A stretch of DNA of 64,000 nucleotides from Adiantum capillus-veneris. Lineage: Eukaryota; Streptophyta; Polypodiopsida; Polypodiales; Pteridaceae. Shown piece by piece: positions 1-11,051 of this stretch (positions are counted from its first letter, which is position 1; each line of letters opens with the position of its first letter). Location of the stretch: positions 10,804,001-10,868,000 of the forward strand of contig CM043967.1 of the NCBI GenBank assembly GCA_014529385.2, written 5' to 3'. The notes under the pieces are model-generated. The model had not been told where the DNA came from and ran no database searches. It was given only the letters and a program-made list of their open reading frames with translations. The translations under genes and the position numbers were made by a program.

Positions 1-82
1 AAGTCTTGCTGCAAGGATTGTTTCTATTAGAGTTGTTTTGCCTATGGCTCGTTGGGATGCAAAGGATACGTAGGCTCATGCA

Positions 83-1363
83 TTGCTTGTGTTTTCTGTG
101 AAGCGCACCATTACTCCCCGCATCTATTCTACAAAACACGCTTGGGATATTCTGGATGGTCTTTATGCAAGCCGCAATGAGGCAAACATTGCATTGTTGC
201 GTAAAGAGCTGGAGTCAAAGATTATGCATGAGGAAGATGATATGGACACTTTCCTTGCTGGTGTCAAGGATATCAATGAGCAACCTATTTCTGAACGTGA
301 AGTCATTTCAGACAGTTCCCTTGTGTAGACTGTTCTTGATGCCTTACCAGATTCTTACCAGACTTTTGCTAGTACTTGGAGACTCATGACCCAAGGAAAT
401 CCATAAGTTGTCAAGTTTGATGCATTGTGCACATTGTTGTTACAAGAGTCACTTTCCAGAAAAAACAAGACTAGACAGCGTGCAGTTGAACAGGCTTTTA
501 TTGCTTCTCAAAGAAAGGGTGGTAACAGCAATACAACCACTTCTTATGGTTCTTCTGCGAGTGGAAAATCACATGTTCTTAATGCTTCTCCTGACAGCAA
601 TTTGTCTGGAAATTCTGGTGATAAGGGCAAAAAGAAGATGCATTGCCATTATTGTAAATCTAATGATCACTTGATCAAGCAGTGTCCTAAGTTGAAGGCC
701 AAAGAGGCTAAGAAGAAAGAGGGTGATTCCACTGCAAATGGTGGTTCCACTACAAATGCAACCATTGTTGAGTCTTCTGTGAAAGGAGATTGTGATGCTG
801 ATGTTGATGCAAAATGGGCTTTTAGTGCAAAGTGCACTTACAACCCTGTTGTCCATGATGCATGCATGTCAGTTGTTGCAGATTCACATGTGTGGTATTT
901 TGATAGTGGTGCTACAAAGCACATTACCTCACATTGTGAATTGTTCACCTTTGTAGAGTTTGTCCCTCATGGGAATTCAGTCACTTGTGCCAACAATGCC
1001 TCTTATCCGGTTCAAGGAGTTGAAAAGATTGTGCTTACTGCTGCAAATGGCAGTTCTTTCACACTTGTTGATGCACTTTATGTACCTGGGATCAAGAAGA
1101 ATCTTTTGTCTGTATTTGCACTTGCTAGACTTGGACTTGTAGTCAAATTTGTGGATGACAGATGTACAGTTCATGATCTCAGTTTTGGTGATGAAATTGT
1201 TGCATCTGGCCTTTTGTGCCGTGGGCTCTATAAGCTCACCTTGTATGACAAGTGTGGAAATGTTTTTGCAAATGCAGTTGCAGATTCAAGGGCTATTTTA
1301 GATGCAAAACTTTGGCATGGACGTTTTGGTCATCTGAATTTTGTCAGTTTGCTACGTTTGTAG
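83..1363 (+). pseudogene. copia gag and aspartic protease, with in-frame stops
   Basis: This stretch encodes the gag coat protein and start of the polyprotein protease. The gag N-terminal part (83-403) carries stops TAG at 326 and TAA at 404. A CCHC zinc knuckle (CHYCKSNDHLIKQC) lies near bases 643-684, followed by a lysine-rich linker. The protease motif WYFDSGATKH is at about 893-922, and the GAG-pre-integrase motif LWHGRFGHLN is at about 1312-1341, just before the stop at 1361. The homologous codons in copy 2 at 71, 326, 404 and 1361 are glutamine (CAG or CAA), so these stops look like single C-to-T changes. The family assignment rests on motifs read directly. Confidence 0.9.
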
Positions 1364-1372
1364 AAATCTGAT

Positions 1373-1822
1373 ATGGTTGCTTCTTTGCCACCTCTTGAAG
1401 CACCTATCAAACATGTTTGTGAAGGCTGTATTTTGGGTAAGATGCAACATTCGAAGTTTCCAAAGGATGGTTCAGTTAGGGCCACATGCAGGTTACAACT
1501 TGTGCATAGTGATGTTTGTGGGCCCATGCAAACTCCGTCCTTGGGCAATTACCTTTACTTTGTGACTTTCATTGATGATTACTCCAGGCATGCATGGGTA
1601 TTTCCACTAAAGCGAAGTTCGAAGTTTTTATGTGCTTCAAAAAATCTCTGGCATGATAGAAAGCCTTCTATTGAGCACATGCGTGTTTTTGGTTGTTTGG
1701 CATATGCTTTGGTGCCACAAACACGGTGCAAAAAATTGGATGAAAAGGCTGTCAAATGTATTTTTGTTGGTTATAGTGTTGAAAGCAAACCTTACAAGTT
1801 GTATCATCCGCAAACAAACTAA
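1373..1822 (+). pseudogene. copia integrase, core deleted
   Basis: It continues the gag-pol frame after the stop at 1361. The zinc-binding segment (HVCEGCILGKMQHSKFP) is present, followed by the start of the catalytic core (LVHSDVCGPMQT ... FIDDYSRHAWVFPLK), which holds the first catalytic Asp. At about 1635-1645 the sequence jumps to WHDRKPSIEHMRVFGCLAY, which belongs downstream of the core. Copy 2 keeps roughly 325 bp here. The second Asp and the Glu of the DDE triad are therefore absent, and the integrase cannot be active. Confidence 0.88.
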
Positions 1823-2084
1823 ATTTTGGTTTCACGGGATGTAGTGTTTGTGGAAGATTCTGTTCAGCCCTTGCTGTCATGTACTAGACAGTAATGTAAG
1901 CTCACATGACATTTATGACACTTTGTTGCCTCTTTTCAGTGGTAGAAGTTCAAATGTAAATTCCAATGAGAAAAATGTACAGCCTATGGGGGTTTTCAAA
2001 AATGTTACAAATTAGCCTATTACTGATGCAAATGTACATGATGTACTTGATGAGGAAAGGGTTGAAAATGAGCAGGCTAGAGGT

Positions 2085-3766
2085 ATGCCAAAATGGCTGG
2101 TGCATACATTGTGTGACAATAAATTGGATGCACCTTTGTCTAGTCGTATTCATTCAGGCTCTTTCCATGCATCCAATGCATCAGATTGTTATGCTTTGGC
2201 TGTGTCTAGCATACATGATGTTGAGGAACCTCTGTGTTTTGATGAAGCACAAAATTCAAAAAATTGGATGGCTGCCATGCAATCAGAATATGATGCACTT
2301 ATAGAAAATGACACATGGACTTTATGTGATTTGCTTCCTGGAAAAAAGGCCATTGGTATGAAGTGGGTTTACAAGTTGAAATCCAAGCCGGATGGTGAGA
2401 TCGATCGCCATAAGGCTCGACTTGTTGCAAAGGGTTATGCATAGCAAAAAGGCATAGATTATGAAGATACTTTTGCTCCCACTTGTTGTATGACTACTGT
2501 GCGTTTTGTATGTGCATTGGTAGCTCATTTTGGTTGGGATGTACATCAATTATACATTGTTACTACTTTCGTGAATGGTGACATATTTGAGGAATTTTAT
2601 GCAACATAGCCTCGCGGTTTTGTCAAGAAAGGACAAGAGGACAATGTGTGCAGATGTAAGAAGGCTTTGTATGGTTTGAAGCAATCTCCTCATGCTTGGC
2701 ATGAGAAAGCTGACACTCATTTGGTCAAATAAGGTTTTTGTAACAATTCAACAGAAAGCACATTGTATGTAAAGCGTGAGGGGATTTACTTCTCAATGTG
2801 GTTCTTTATGTAGATGACTTGTTGATCACTGTACCAAATGAGAGACATATTTCTGAAATATAGGTTGATTTGAATGCTACTTTCAAGATGAAAGATTTGG
2901 GGTTGTTGCATCATTACTTGGGTATACAGTTTAAGCAGTGTGATGGTGGTATTGCCTCGTGTCAGAAAAGTTACATAGAGACATTGCTATGTAATTTTGG
3001 ACTTGAGGATTGCAAACCTATTGCCACTCCCATGGAAACGGGTTTGAAATTGAGTCCTCATGATGCTGGTGATCCTGCGGATGTCATTGTTTACCAACCT
3101 GTTGATGGATGTCTCATTTATGTATGCAGAACGTGACCGGATATTCAGTTTACAATCTCACAGGTTAGCAGATATATGCGTAGCCCAGGGTCTAAGCATT
3201 GGCATGCTGTCAGGAGGATTTTCCCCTACCTTAGTGGCAATTTACATCTTGTCTTGTTTTATCCCAAGGGGGGATCATTACCGCTAGACTTACATGCTTT
3301 TTTAGACTCAGATTATTGGGTTGGTTGTTTTGACGCAAGAGTGTCCACAAGTGGTTTTTGTTTCATGCTTGGCAATTCATGTATATCATGGTTGAGCAAG
3401 AAGCAACCTACTGTGGCCACTTCTAGTTGTGAGGCTGAGTACAGGGCAGTCTTCACAGCTACGATTGAGTGTGTATGGCTCAGACGCCTTATGGCTGATT
3501 TGGGTGTTGGACAAGACACTGCCAACACTATCTACATTGACAGTCACAGCACATTGGCAGTTGTGAGAAACCTAGTTTTTCATGCTCGCACAAAGCACAT
3601 TGAGGTGCATTACCACTATGTTAGGGAGAGGCTCTTAGCAAGAGAGATCAGCTTGGCTTTTGGGCCAACACAGGACAACCTTGCAGATCTTTTCACAAAG
3701 GCGTTGTCTTGTGAGAAGCTCAAATCTTTCCGTAAAGCTTTGGGCTTACTCCCCTTTGTGGACTGA
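2085..3766 (+). pseudogene. copia reverse transcriptase and RNase H, with stops and frameshifts
   Basis: RT begins with [20 protein letters not shown] and [20 protein letters not shown] (about 2258-2419), then a TAG stop at 2442 in the motif GYA-stop-QKG, where the family has GYAQ. The fragment ALYGLKQSPHAW is near 2668-2703 and the VDDLL catalytic box near 2810-2826, in other frames. The C-terminal part runs MNATFKMKDLGLLHHYLG (2870 on). RNase H is well preserved in 3176-3766: SDYWVGC, SSCEAEYRA, IYIDSHSTLAV and HIEVHYHYVRE. The last ORF ends at 3766, a normal distance from the LTR for this family. Confidence 0.9.
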
Positions 3767-4150
3767 TCATGTCCTCAGGGCATGCCACTTCCCTTTACTC
3801 ATGTGCCATCTCTCGTTCACCGCATCACTCCAGGGTGGATTTGTTACCATATACATGTGGTAGTGATGTGTGTGAACACACTAAGACCACCGAGGCATTT
3901 TTTCCCTCTTTAGGAGGTTTTTTCCCCCGTGCATTGTATATACACCCATCACTCTATGGCTATCTATCTTTTCATTGCACACTAAGTAAAACACTCTCTA
4001 TTGTGTGCCTTAAGCTTCCTTCGTCTTCTCCAAGTTGTGTGTGTTTCTCAACATCCCTAATTGCAACAATAAACCTTGCTCCACACTGGCTAAAACGAAT
4101 CGCATGAGTTCCTAAACCATGTTGTACACCTTATGATTGACAATCTGTGC
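3767..4150 (+). mobile_element. probable 3' LTR of copia copy 1
   Basis: Seventy-five bases after the pol stop comes a purine-rich stretch (CAGGGTGGATT, 3831-3841) followed by TGTTACC at 3842, which mirrors the usual copia PPT/LTR junction. A TATA-like TGTATATA at about 3936-3943 would fit an LTR promoter. The right LTR boundary is not clear; I place it loosely near 4100-4150. There is no second copy in the window to test it. Confidence 0.5.
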
Positions 4151-5080
4151 CAAAAAACAATTTTCACCTTGTAGGACTATGACCGTCTCAACAGAGGTAA
4201 CCACGAAAAGAGTGTAAAATACCCATAGTGGACCTAGGATTCCATCATAGGAATATCCCTAGAGCAGACATGTCTTTCCATCATAGGAAAATTAATAAGG
4301 AAAGGGAAAATTTAGTAGAGGAGGTACCTGATACACCGACCTCTCGTAGCAATGCATGATCGTGTCACGTGCATCAAAACAATTTGGGCAACATTGTTGC
4401 ACAACTAGGAAAAACCATTGGTTTTCTTTTGTCTAAGAACCCTTGGTTTTGCATTGCCAATGTGAACCACTTGGTCATATTATGGAAAAAAACTACTTAA
4501 ACCATTAGGTAGTTGAGACCAACAAAGGCTACCATGCTACCAATAGTGATTGTCCACATATTGGTATGATGCACTTAGTCACACCCTTTGGCAAATGAGA
4601 AGGCCCTTCCTTGAAAGCCTAAGTGTGAAGATGCCAAAAGCGACCATTAGCACTGGATAAATTCACAAGTTAGGTAGTACCCAAAAAAATGTGCTTCTAT
4701 AGACACACCCGATGATATAGACAAAGCAAGAGATCCTCTAAAGTTGGAATCATATTCACAATTGGATCTTTGACACAATCATATCTGCCCATTGAAAGAA
4801 GAGAAAGATTTGCAAAAACCAAAGAACGTAGTCATACTACATATTCTTTGGTTTTGTAGTGTAATGTAAACAAGAAATTGCCTGCCTTGAGGCTCTTGTA
4901 GAAGATTCATGTAGCACATGAACTAGTTCTTTGATAGTCATGCCATGCCTATCCAACATGATGATGCACATTATTGTGTCAAAGAGTGTGTGGAATTTTG
5001 TGCATGGCATTGGTGTACGCCCGCCTTTTATGGATATAGGCTCTATTGAGAATGTTGTAGGTTCTAGTAGGTACGTTACC
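4151..5080. other. no gene recognised
   Basis: This AT-rich stretch lies between the probable LTR of copia copy 1 and the first recognisable base of copy 2. No conserved coding motif was seen on either strand. It may hold the leader of copy 2 or a shared LTR, but no tRNA-Met primer site was found in it. Confidence 0.5.
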
Positions 5081-5171
5081 ACTAGAGTTGTTTTGCTTGC
5101 AACTGAGTAATCTCATTGGGATGTTTGAGATGCACAGACTCATGCATTGATTGTGTTATCTGTGAAGCACA
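5081..5171 (+). pseudogene. copia copy 2, gag fragment left of the nested insertion
   Basis: Bases 5081-5171 closely match 31-121 of copy 1 (shared words such as AGAGTTGTTTTGC, CTCATGCATTG and TCTGTGAAGC). The match stops where the gypsy LTR begins, and gag homology resumes at 13838. This shows that one copia copy was split by the gypsy element. Confidence 0.88.
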
Positions 5172-5176
5172 CTATC
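5172..5176. repeat. 5-bp target site duplication CTATC, left
   Basis: CTATC directly precedes the TG of the left LTR at 5177 and recurs at 13833-13837 directly after the CA of the right LTR. Five-base duplications are normal for Ty3/gypsy integrases. Confidence 0.93.
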
Positions 5177-6742
5177 TGTAATGGAATTGGCCTATTTAAT
5201 TTGAGAGTAGCGGAAATTAAAGAGAGTACTTTTGAGAAATGACTTTGTGAGCATAGCGGTTGAACATAATTGAAGGTAGCAACATAATCATAACAATTAG
5301 TTAACTTGGCATTAACAATACTTTTGCAAGAGAGAGAATTTAGAGAACATGACAATAGTTGAGGACCGGATTTATGTGGAGCCGGTCCCCCCTCCAATAG
5401 GCATTTGTATTATGATTTCCCCCATTAAGAGAGACTTGTTACAATACAGTCTTTGTGTTCCTTGTGACCTAGGTGATGCAATGAAGATGGAAAGCTTCAT
5501 GCATCACAAACATAACATAAACTTGAAGAAAGCTTTAACTATCCCAAGCCTCAGTCCCAAGACCTCAAACACCTTCGAAGGTGGAGAGAGCTAGCAGGGA
5601 ATGAGGGTAGGGAAGAGGAACAAGAAACATTTCGTAGGAGAAAGAATTAGTTCCTCACTTACCATAACTCTTGTTGCTAGCATACATAATAGCATAGTAA
5701 TGAAGAAGAAGGAGATGGCAAGCTTAAGCATTGAAGCATGGCTCTTGGTTGGATTTGCACTCCATATCCAAGAGTGTTGGTGTAGGCTCTCAACTTCTAC
5801 TTGCTTGGAGAAGGAGAGGGAGCTCTTGCACTTTGCATAGCACACAATGAGAGTGTTTGTGAGTGTGTGTGGGTGAGTATACCCCCTAAGAAACCCCCCT
5901 CCTTGCTAGTTCGACCCCCTCTTCTAGCTCATCATTGAAGCTCATTGGCTCATGCCAAGCCTAGCCAATCACAAGCTTGAGCCATCTCTAGCAATAGGTG
6001 TAGTCTTGGGACAAGTGCCCCCCTTTCCCCTTTGAGAGAGAGGACTTGATAAATGCAAAAACAATTAGATAATTGTTGTAAATTATCATTGGACCCCTTT
6101 TAATCCTAGCCAATAGAGTTCAAGCACCTCATGGGTAACATGGGTAGGGGCTTGACATGTGTCCCTGTTGCCTCTTTAAGCTTGGGCTTTCCTTGAGAGT
6201 GTGTGTGTGTGTTCTCTCTCTAGCTCCTAAGAAAAGGGCTCGCCCCCCTCTTTGTAGGGATCTTTTTGACCTTTGGTGCTCAAGCGCCTTAGTCATCAAG
6301 CATGACTAAGCACTTGGACTAGGGGTGTTCCCACAAGCATCTCAGGCAAGCATGTCAAAGCACCTCAAGAACCTTAATCATGTAGCACGTCAAGTACCTC
6401 AAGCACCTTAATCAAGCACCTCAAGCACAACAAGCACCTCGATCTTGGGCCGGGTTCCCACCTCAAGCTCAGACCTAGCTTACCTAAGGTCAAAGGACTT
6501 TTATACACATTATTGGAGGTCTTCAATGAAGCCAACCCTAAGGTCGTATGCTCCATTGGCTAGCCTTGCTCTTTGATAGACCATCTCTCATTTGGGCCCC
6601 TTTACCATTGGCCCCGTGTTGAGATAGATCTATAAGCACATATCTATATCTTAACACTTGTTCTCGTTCATTCTCCCACATTAAGTGATCAATTTAACAT
6701 GAGAAAATCATTTGGGTTGGTTAGATATGAGATTTTATGACA
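5177..6742 (-). repeat. gypsy LTR, left copy (3' LTR in element orientation)
   Basis: It starts TGTAATGGAATTGG and ends GATTTTATGACA on the + strand, and aligns along its whole length with 12266-13832. Short ORFs inside it are shared between both LTRs and are not genes. It contains a (GT)n tract near 6200 and repeated CAAGCACCT-type words near 6350-6440. Confidence 0.95.
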
Positions 6743-6757
6743 TTACCTCTCTCTTGA
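6743..6757 (-). promoter_or_regulatory. polypurine tract of the gypsy element
   Basis: Read on the minus strand, TTCAAGAGAGAGGTAA abuts the LTR start TGTCATAA. A purine-rich run at this place primes plus-strand DNA synthesis in LTR retrotransposons. Confidence 0.75.
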
Positions 6758-7100
6758 AATCATAGTCGTCCTCGACTATGAGGTAGAAGAGATAAAGCCT
6801 TAGTCATTAGTCAATTTTACTTAGCGGGTAGAGGATCCCTTTTTACCCTACGACATATTTCCAAGATGGATGACTAATCCATTTGGTGCTTGGGAGACAT
6901 AGCTGCCGCAAGCATGTCTGCTCTTTAGTCCATTTCATTGTTCCAAAGTAGAGTGACAAATTCTACTTGGTGTTTGAGAGACGTCGTCATCACAAACATG
7001 ATTCTAAGCATGCATACTAGTTAAATTTGTGCACAATTAAAAAGAGGACTAGTCTTATAAGACAAAAACATGAGTCATTTAAAAAAATTTGTACATTTGC
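6758..7100 (-). other. untranslated stretch between integrase stop and polypurine tract
   Basis: About 340 bp with no coding motif. It lies between the integrase/chromodomain stop and the purine tract, so it would be the element's 3' untranslated region. Confidence 0.6.
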
Positions 7101-8183
7101 TTACTCTAATGTAGCATTGTAAGCATTGACAAGGTTCATACTATCCTTAAGTTTTATTCCTTGCATCCATCTAGCATCTTCAAAAGGATAATTTTTGAAC
7201 TTAATAAGATACCGTTGGATAATCTTACCATGTCGTAGTACCTTGTCTTCATGCCGAAGGACAGCTTCGGGTTGTAGCACCTCTTCTTGGTCTTCAACTT
7301 CGGGAGGGTCTTCAATAATTGGTTCAGTTGGTGGCTCTCCTTTGTAGGGCTTAAGTAGGCTTACATGAAAGGCATTGTGTATGAGCCAATGGTTGGGCAA
7401 CTTGAGTTGATAAGCCATCTCATTGATGGGCTTCAAGATTTGGAAAGGACCATAGTATCTTTTTGCTAGTTTAGCATAATACTTTTGATGGCCCGTAGGA
7501 TTTTTGCCCGTCGTTTGCCTTAATCGAGCCTTAGGAAACTTGAGTAAGACCCAGTCATTTTCTTTGAACATTAAGGCTCTTCTGTGCTTATCAGCAACAG
7601 CTTTTTGCCTTTGTTGAGAGATGGATATAGCCTCCCTAATCTTTTGAAAACATTCTTGTAGGTCATGGCTATACTCATCGGCGGCGAAGATCTTCCCATG
7701 TACTTTGAGTAGCAAGGGACTTTTAGGTCTTCCCTCAATGATCACAAAAGGTGCTTTTCTTGTAGAAGTATGTACAGTATTATTGTAGGCATACTCTACA
7801 AGGGGTAAGTACTTTTCCCATTGTGAGCGTTGATCTACTTCGGTAACATAAGTCTTGAGTAGATCGAGTATTGTAAGATTGGCTATCTCACTTTGGCCAT
7901 CCGTTTGTGGGTGATAGGCCGAAGAGAAATTAAATCCTGTTCCTAGATTTTCAAAGAGACCTTTCCAAAAATTACTGGTCATTCTAGGATCTCTATCTGA
8001 CACGATGGATGTGGGTAATCCGTGGTGCTTGAAAATCTGAGATATGAAGAGAGTTGCCATTTGATGTGCCTTAATAGTCTTTTTGACAGGAATAAAATGT
8101 GCTTGCTTGCTAAACCTATCGACTATTGTCCATATTCCTGTATTCCCATGGATAGACTTGGGTAATCCAAAGATGAAATCCAT
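7101..8183 (-). pseudogene. gypsy integrase core with C-terminal chromodomain-like tail
   Basis: A 360-codon open stretch. Integrase joins element cDNA to the host chromosome. The catalytic triad is intact: Asp22 (WTIVDRFSKQAHF), Asp63 (IVSDRDPRMTS) and Glu99 (TDGQSEIAN), with the canonical 35-residue D-E spacing. The GPF/Y-like region FKENDWVLLKFPKARLR and KRYYGPFQI is followed by HVSLLKPYKG. The last about 55 residues (VLRHGKIIQRYLIKFKNYPFEDARWM) read as a chromodomain, which defines chromoviruses and targets integration to modified chromatin. It follows the preceding ORF in the same frame region but two stops lie at about 8200-8212, so the native polyprotein is interrupted. Confidence 0.92.
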
Positions 8184-8222
8184 GGATATACTCTCCCATG
8201 GTGAATTTGGAGTAGGCTATGG

Positions 8223-9407
8223 CTAGAGTAATCCAGGTTGCTTCCCTCTCTCATACTTGGTCTTTTGGCATACTACACATTTTGAAACATACTCTTGTAT
8301 GTCCACTTTCATGGTAGGCCAATAGAAGTACGTCTCTACTCCTCGAAGAGTAGGTTGAATACCTCTATGCCCTGCATATGGAGGAGCATGGGATTCATAC
8401 ATAACTTTCTCACGAAGGAAATGGGTAACACATAGCCTATTGCCATGGAGAAGATAACCATCCTGCAAGGTGAATGGTTCCTCTTTCTTCCCCAAAGCAA
8501 GGGCTGACATTATGTCTCTAAAGTCAGGGTCAGTAGCATACTCATCTATCATAGATGATAGATCATTGTGAGTAGCTATAGACACCGCATTAACTTTGGG
8601 TCGTTGTGAAAGTGCATCGGCCACTTGATTGTGCTTACCAGCTATGTGAGCAATATGGAAATTAAATTGCGAAAGAAAATTTTCCCACCTCATTTGTTTG
8701 TCGGAAAGCTTGGTTTGCGTCATGAAATGCTTGAGACTTTGGTGGTCGGTTCGTAGGATAAATGGAGTCCCCAATAGGTAGTGCTTCCATGTGTCTAGGG
8801 CATGTAGAACAGCTAAAAGCTCTTTCTCATAAATGCCCAAGACTCGTTCATCAATATTGAGCCTTCGGCTCTCATATGCTATGGCATGCCCTTCTTGAAG
8901 CAAAACTGCTCCAAGGCAATCACCACAAGCATCACATTGGACCTCAAATGGCTTTGAGAGATCCGGAAGCACGAGGACTGGTTGGGAAGTAAGCTTTTCA
9001 AAAGAATTTTGCTCCTTAGCAGTCCACACAAACTTAACGTTCTTCTTAGTTAAGTCATGTAGTGGTCCTGCTACTTGAGAGAATTTTGCTATGAAGCGTC
9101 TATAGTATGCGCACATACCAACAAAGCTTCTTAGCTCATGTAGATTTCTTGGCCATGCTTTTATTACCTCTAACTTTGATGGATCCACTTGGATACCATC
9201 TTTAGAGATAATATGACCTAGGTATTGAATCTCTTGTAGGAAGAATTCGCTTTTCTTTTGGTTAAGAAAAAGCTTGTTCTCCCTCAATGCTTGAAAAATC
9301 ACTTGGAGATGTTGCTTATGTTCCTCCAAAGACTTGGAGTAGATGATGATATCATCAAAGAACACTCCAGTGAATTTGCGGTATGATCTAAAAATTTTCT
9401 CCATCAA
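8223..9407 (-). pseudogene. gypsy RT C-terminal half, RNase H and integrase zinc finger
   Basis: A 394-codon open stretch. It starts inside RT at the catalytic box FFDDIIIYSKSLEEH (the two Asp at residues 18-19), then the connection segment SFVGMCAYYRRFIAKFS. RNase H residues are seen in VQCDACGDCLGA, YEKELLAVLHAL and LRTDHQSLKHF. The integrase HHCC finger follows (APPYAGHRG ... CVVCQKTKYERGK). The first codons are not a true start: the N-terminal half of RT is found on the opposite strand at 9411-10027, and the two halves join without a gap when the inverted block is turned round. Confidence 0.93.
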
Positions 9408-9410
9408 TGA

Positions 9411-10027
9411 AGAGCTCAGTTTTTGCGTACATGATTTTTGTCAAAGAGTCTCTAAAAGATAATGTTTCATCAAATGTAAATGGTAGGAATCAAGAAGAGT
9501 TAGACTTGTCTAATTTTCTAAAAGGATTCCAAGATGTGTTTATCGATGACATCCCTATGGACTTACCTCCAAAATGAGGGGATGATGACCATTGTATTGA
9601 GCTCCTTCCTGGAAGCTCACCACCTAACAAGCCTTCTTATCGAGTCTCACAAGCTCAACAAGAGGAGATCATGAGGCAAGTACAAGAGCTGGTAGACAAA
9701 GGGATGGTGAGGCCTAGTTCCTCTCCCTTTTGTTCTCCAGTCCTTTTAGTGCAAAAGAAAGATGGTACATACCGTATGTGTGTGGACTATCGAGCACTAA
9801 ACCATATCACTATCAAAAACAGATTTCCCGTACTCAGGTAGAAGATCTATTTGATAAGCTACAAGGCTCGACCTACTTCAGTAGGATTGATCTTAAGAGT
9901 GGCTATCATCAAATAAGGATAGTGGATGAAGAGATCTTAAAGACCGCGTTTCGCCCAACGTTTGGTCTTTATGAATATCTAGTCATGCCTTTTGGCTTGA
10001 CTAATGCACCAGCTACATTCAATCGCT
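9411..10027 (+). pseudogene. inverted block: RT N-terminal half of the gypsy element
   Basis: This block reads on the + strand while the rest of the element reads on the minus strand. It encodes the start of [55 protein letters not shown] and [15 protein letters not shown]. The last residues fit directly onto the minus-strand MMEKIFRSYRKF at 9407, so the block was once collinear. It holds one in-frame TGA at about 9577 and a frameshift near 9838. The inversion destroys the pol frame. Confidence 0.93.
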
Positions 10028-10262
10028 TATCAAAAGCAAGAGGATTTACAAGTGGAATAGTGCGACCACGCTCACTAGCATCTATATACATGTTCTTTCC
10101 CCTGTAGGTGAAGTAGATTCTCCTTTCAGGGAACTTCATGTTGGCAGCCATGCGATCAAACCATGGTGCCCCTAGGATAACATCCTCATGTTGGAGAGGA
10201 GAGATGAAGAAGTCTTCCTTGTCGACATAGCTTTGGACATGAAGCCTCAACTTCCTAATCAA
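10028..10262 (-). pseudogene. gypsy protease C-terminal region
   Basis: The motif QHEDVILGAPWFDRMAA (about 10147-10197) is the C-terminal flap/helix region typical of Ty3/gypsy proteases (V-I-L-G-x-P/D-W). It is separated from the N-terminal active site by an in-frame TAA near 10278. Codons below about 10028 belong to the antisense of the inverted RT block. Confidence 0.85.
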
Positions 10263-10277
10263 GGGAGTAATGGAGGC

Positions 10278-11039
10278 TTATTGTCCCTTGAAAGCTGCAT
10301 CAGCCACTACTATATCTCCCATCTCAAAAGCTTGAATGCCCAACTTGGTGGACAACTCCATTGATATGAAGTTAAGAGTAGAGCCAGGGTCAAACAAGAT
10401 AAAGGCATCATTCTCTCTTACCTTTCCCCAAGCATAGGAAAGTGATGATCCTTTGCAATGAGCATCCTCTTTTGGAGCTTCAATGGTGGAAGCCCTAGGA
10501 GTCTTATTGCGAGTATTCTTCTTGGGGCAAGAACGATAGCCATGTCCTTGCTCCCCACACTTGAAACACTTATGGTCCTTGCGAAAAGCTTCAAGCTCTT
10601 CAAGAGAGAGTTTGTTTTTACCTTTGTAAAGTCCCTTCTCCTTGGACCGATTGTTGTTGTTGTTGGAATTGACTTGGAAAGTATTTTGAACATTGGTTTT
10701 CCCCTTCGCATCATTTTTGTCTTTGTTTTCCATTGGCTTGACATTACGTCTAGCCCCTTGATGGAAATTGATGCGTGAAGCAACCATGGTGTGATGGATT
10801 ACTTCCCTAATAGTACCAGGCCGTTGAGAGTTGATGTATTCGGCCATCTCTTCAGGTAATCCCACACAGAATTGCTGCCTTTGCTCGACAAAGTCTATCT
10901 TTTGAAAGACAGTAGCCTTGAGATGTAAATCCCAAAACTTGTCTACATATTTGTGGATAGACTCATGGGAGAGGAGCTTCAGGCTACGCCATTCGGTAAG
11001 CACTTTGTCCTTTGCATCGCTTGCAAGGAACTGCTTCAT
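10278..11039 (-). pseudogene. gypsy gag C-terminal part, zinc knuckle and protease active site
   Basis: A 253-codon open stretch. The first about 100 residues are retrotransposon gag (LASDAKDKVLTEWRSL, FWDLHLKATVFQ, QQFCVGLPEEMAEYI). A CCHC knuckle (CFKCGEQGHGYRSC) at about residues 158-171 binds nucleic acid. The protease active site reads FDPGSTLNFIS near residues 216-226, with Pro where gypsy proteases usually have Thr or Ser after the Asp; that change may impair activity. It is joined to the upstream gag by the open frame 11040-11195, which is interrupted by a TGA at about 11052. Confidence 0.9.
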
Positions 11040-11051
11040 GATGGAAACTCA

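Larger units (their letters stand above)
1..3766 (+). mobile_element. Ty1/copia retrotransposon copy 1, decayed and cut by the window edge
   Basis: The order gag, CCHC knuckle, protease, integrase, reverse transcriptase, RNase H is the Ty1/copia order. The left end is missing because the window starts inside gag. Most of the first half is still in one frame (frame of base 83) and is interrupted mainly by in-frame stops at 71, 326, 404, 1361 and 1820. The second half is broken by further stops and frame changes. About 325 bp of the integrase core is missing near base 1640 when compared with copy 2. The element cannot encode a working set of proteins. It is the same family as copy 2 (5081-5171 and 13833-15830). 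Confidence 0.93.

Noticed and set aside
5349-5845. Short ORFs in the left LTR (also found at 12438-12982)
   Set aside because: The same ORFs occur in both LTRs of the gypsy element and show no protein motif; they are LTR sequence.
9730-10107. A separate + strand reverse transcriptase gene
   Set aside because: It is the missing N-terminal half of the surrounding gypsy RT in inverted orientation, as both junctions fit.
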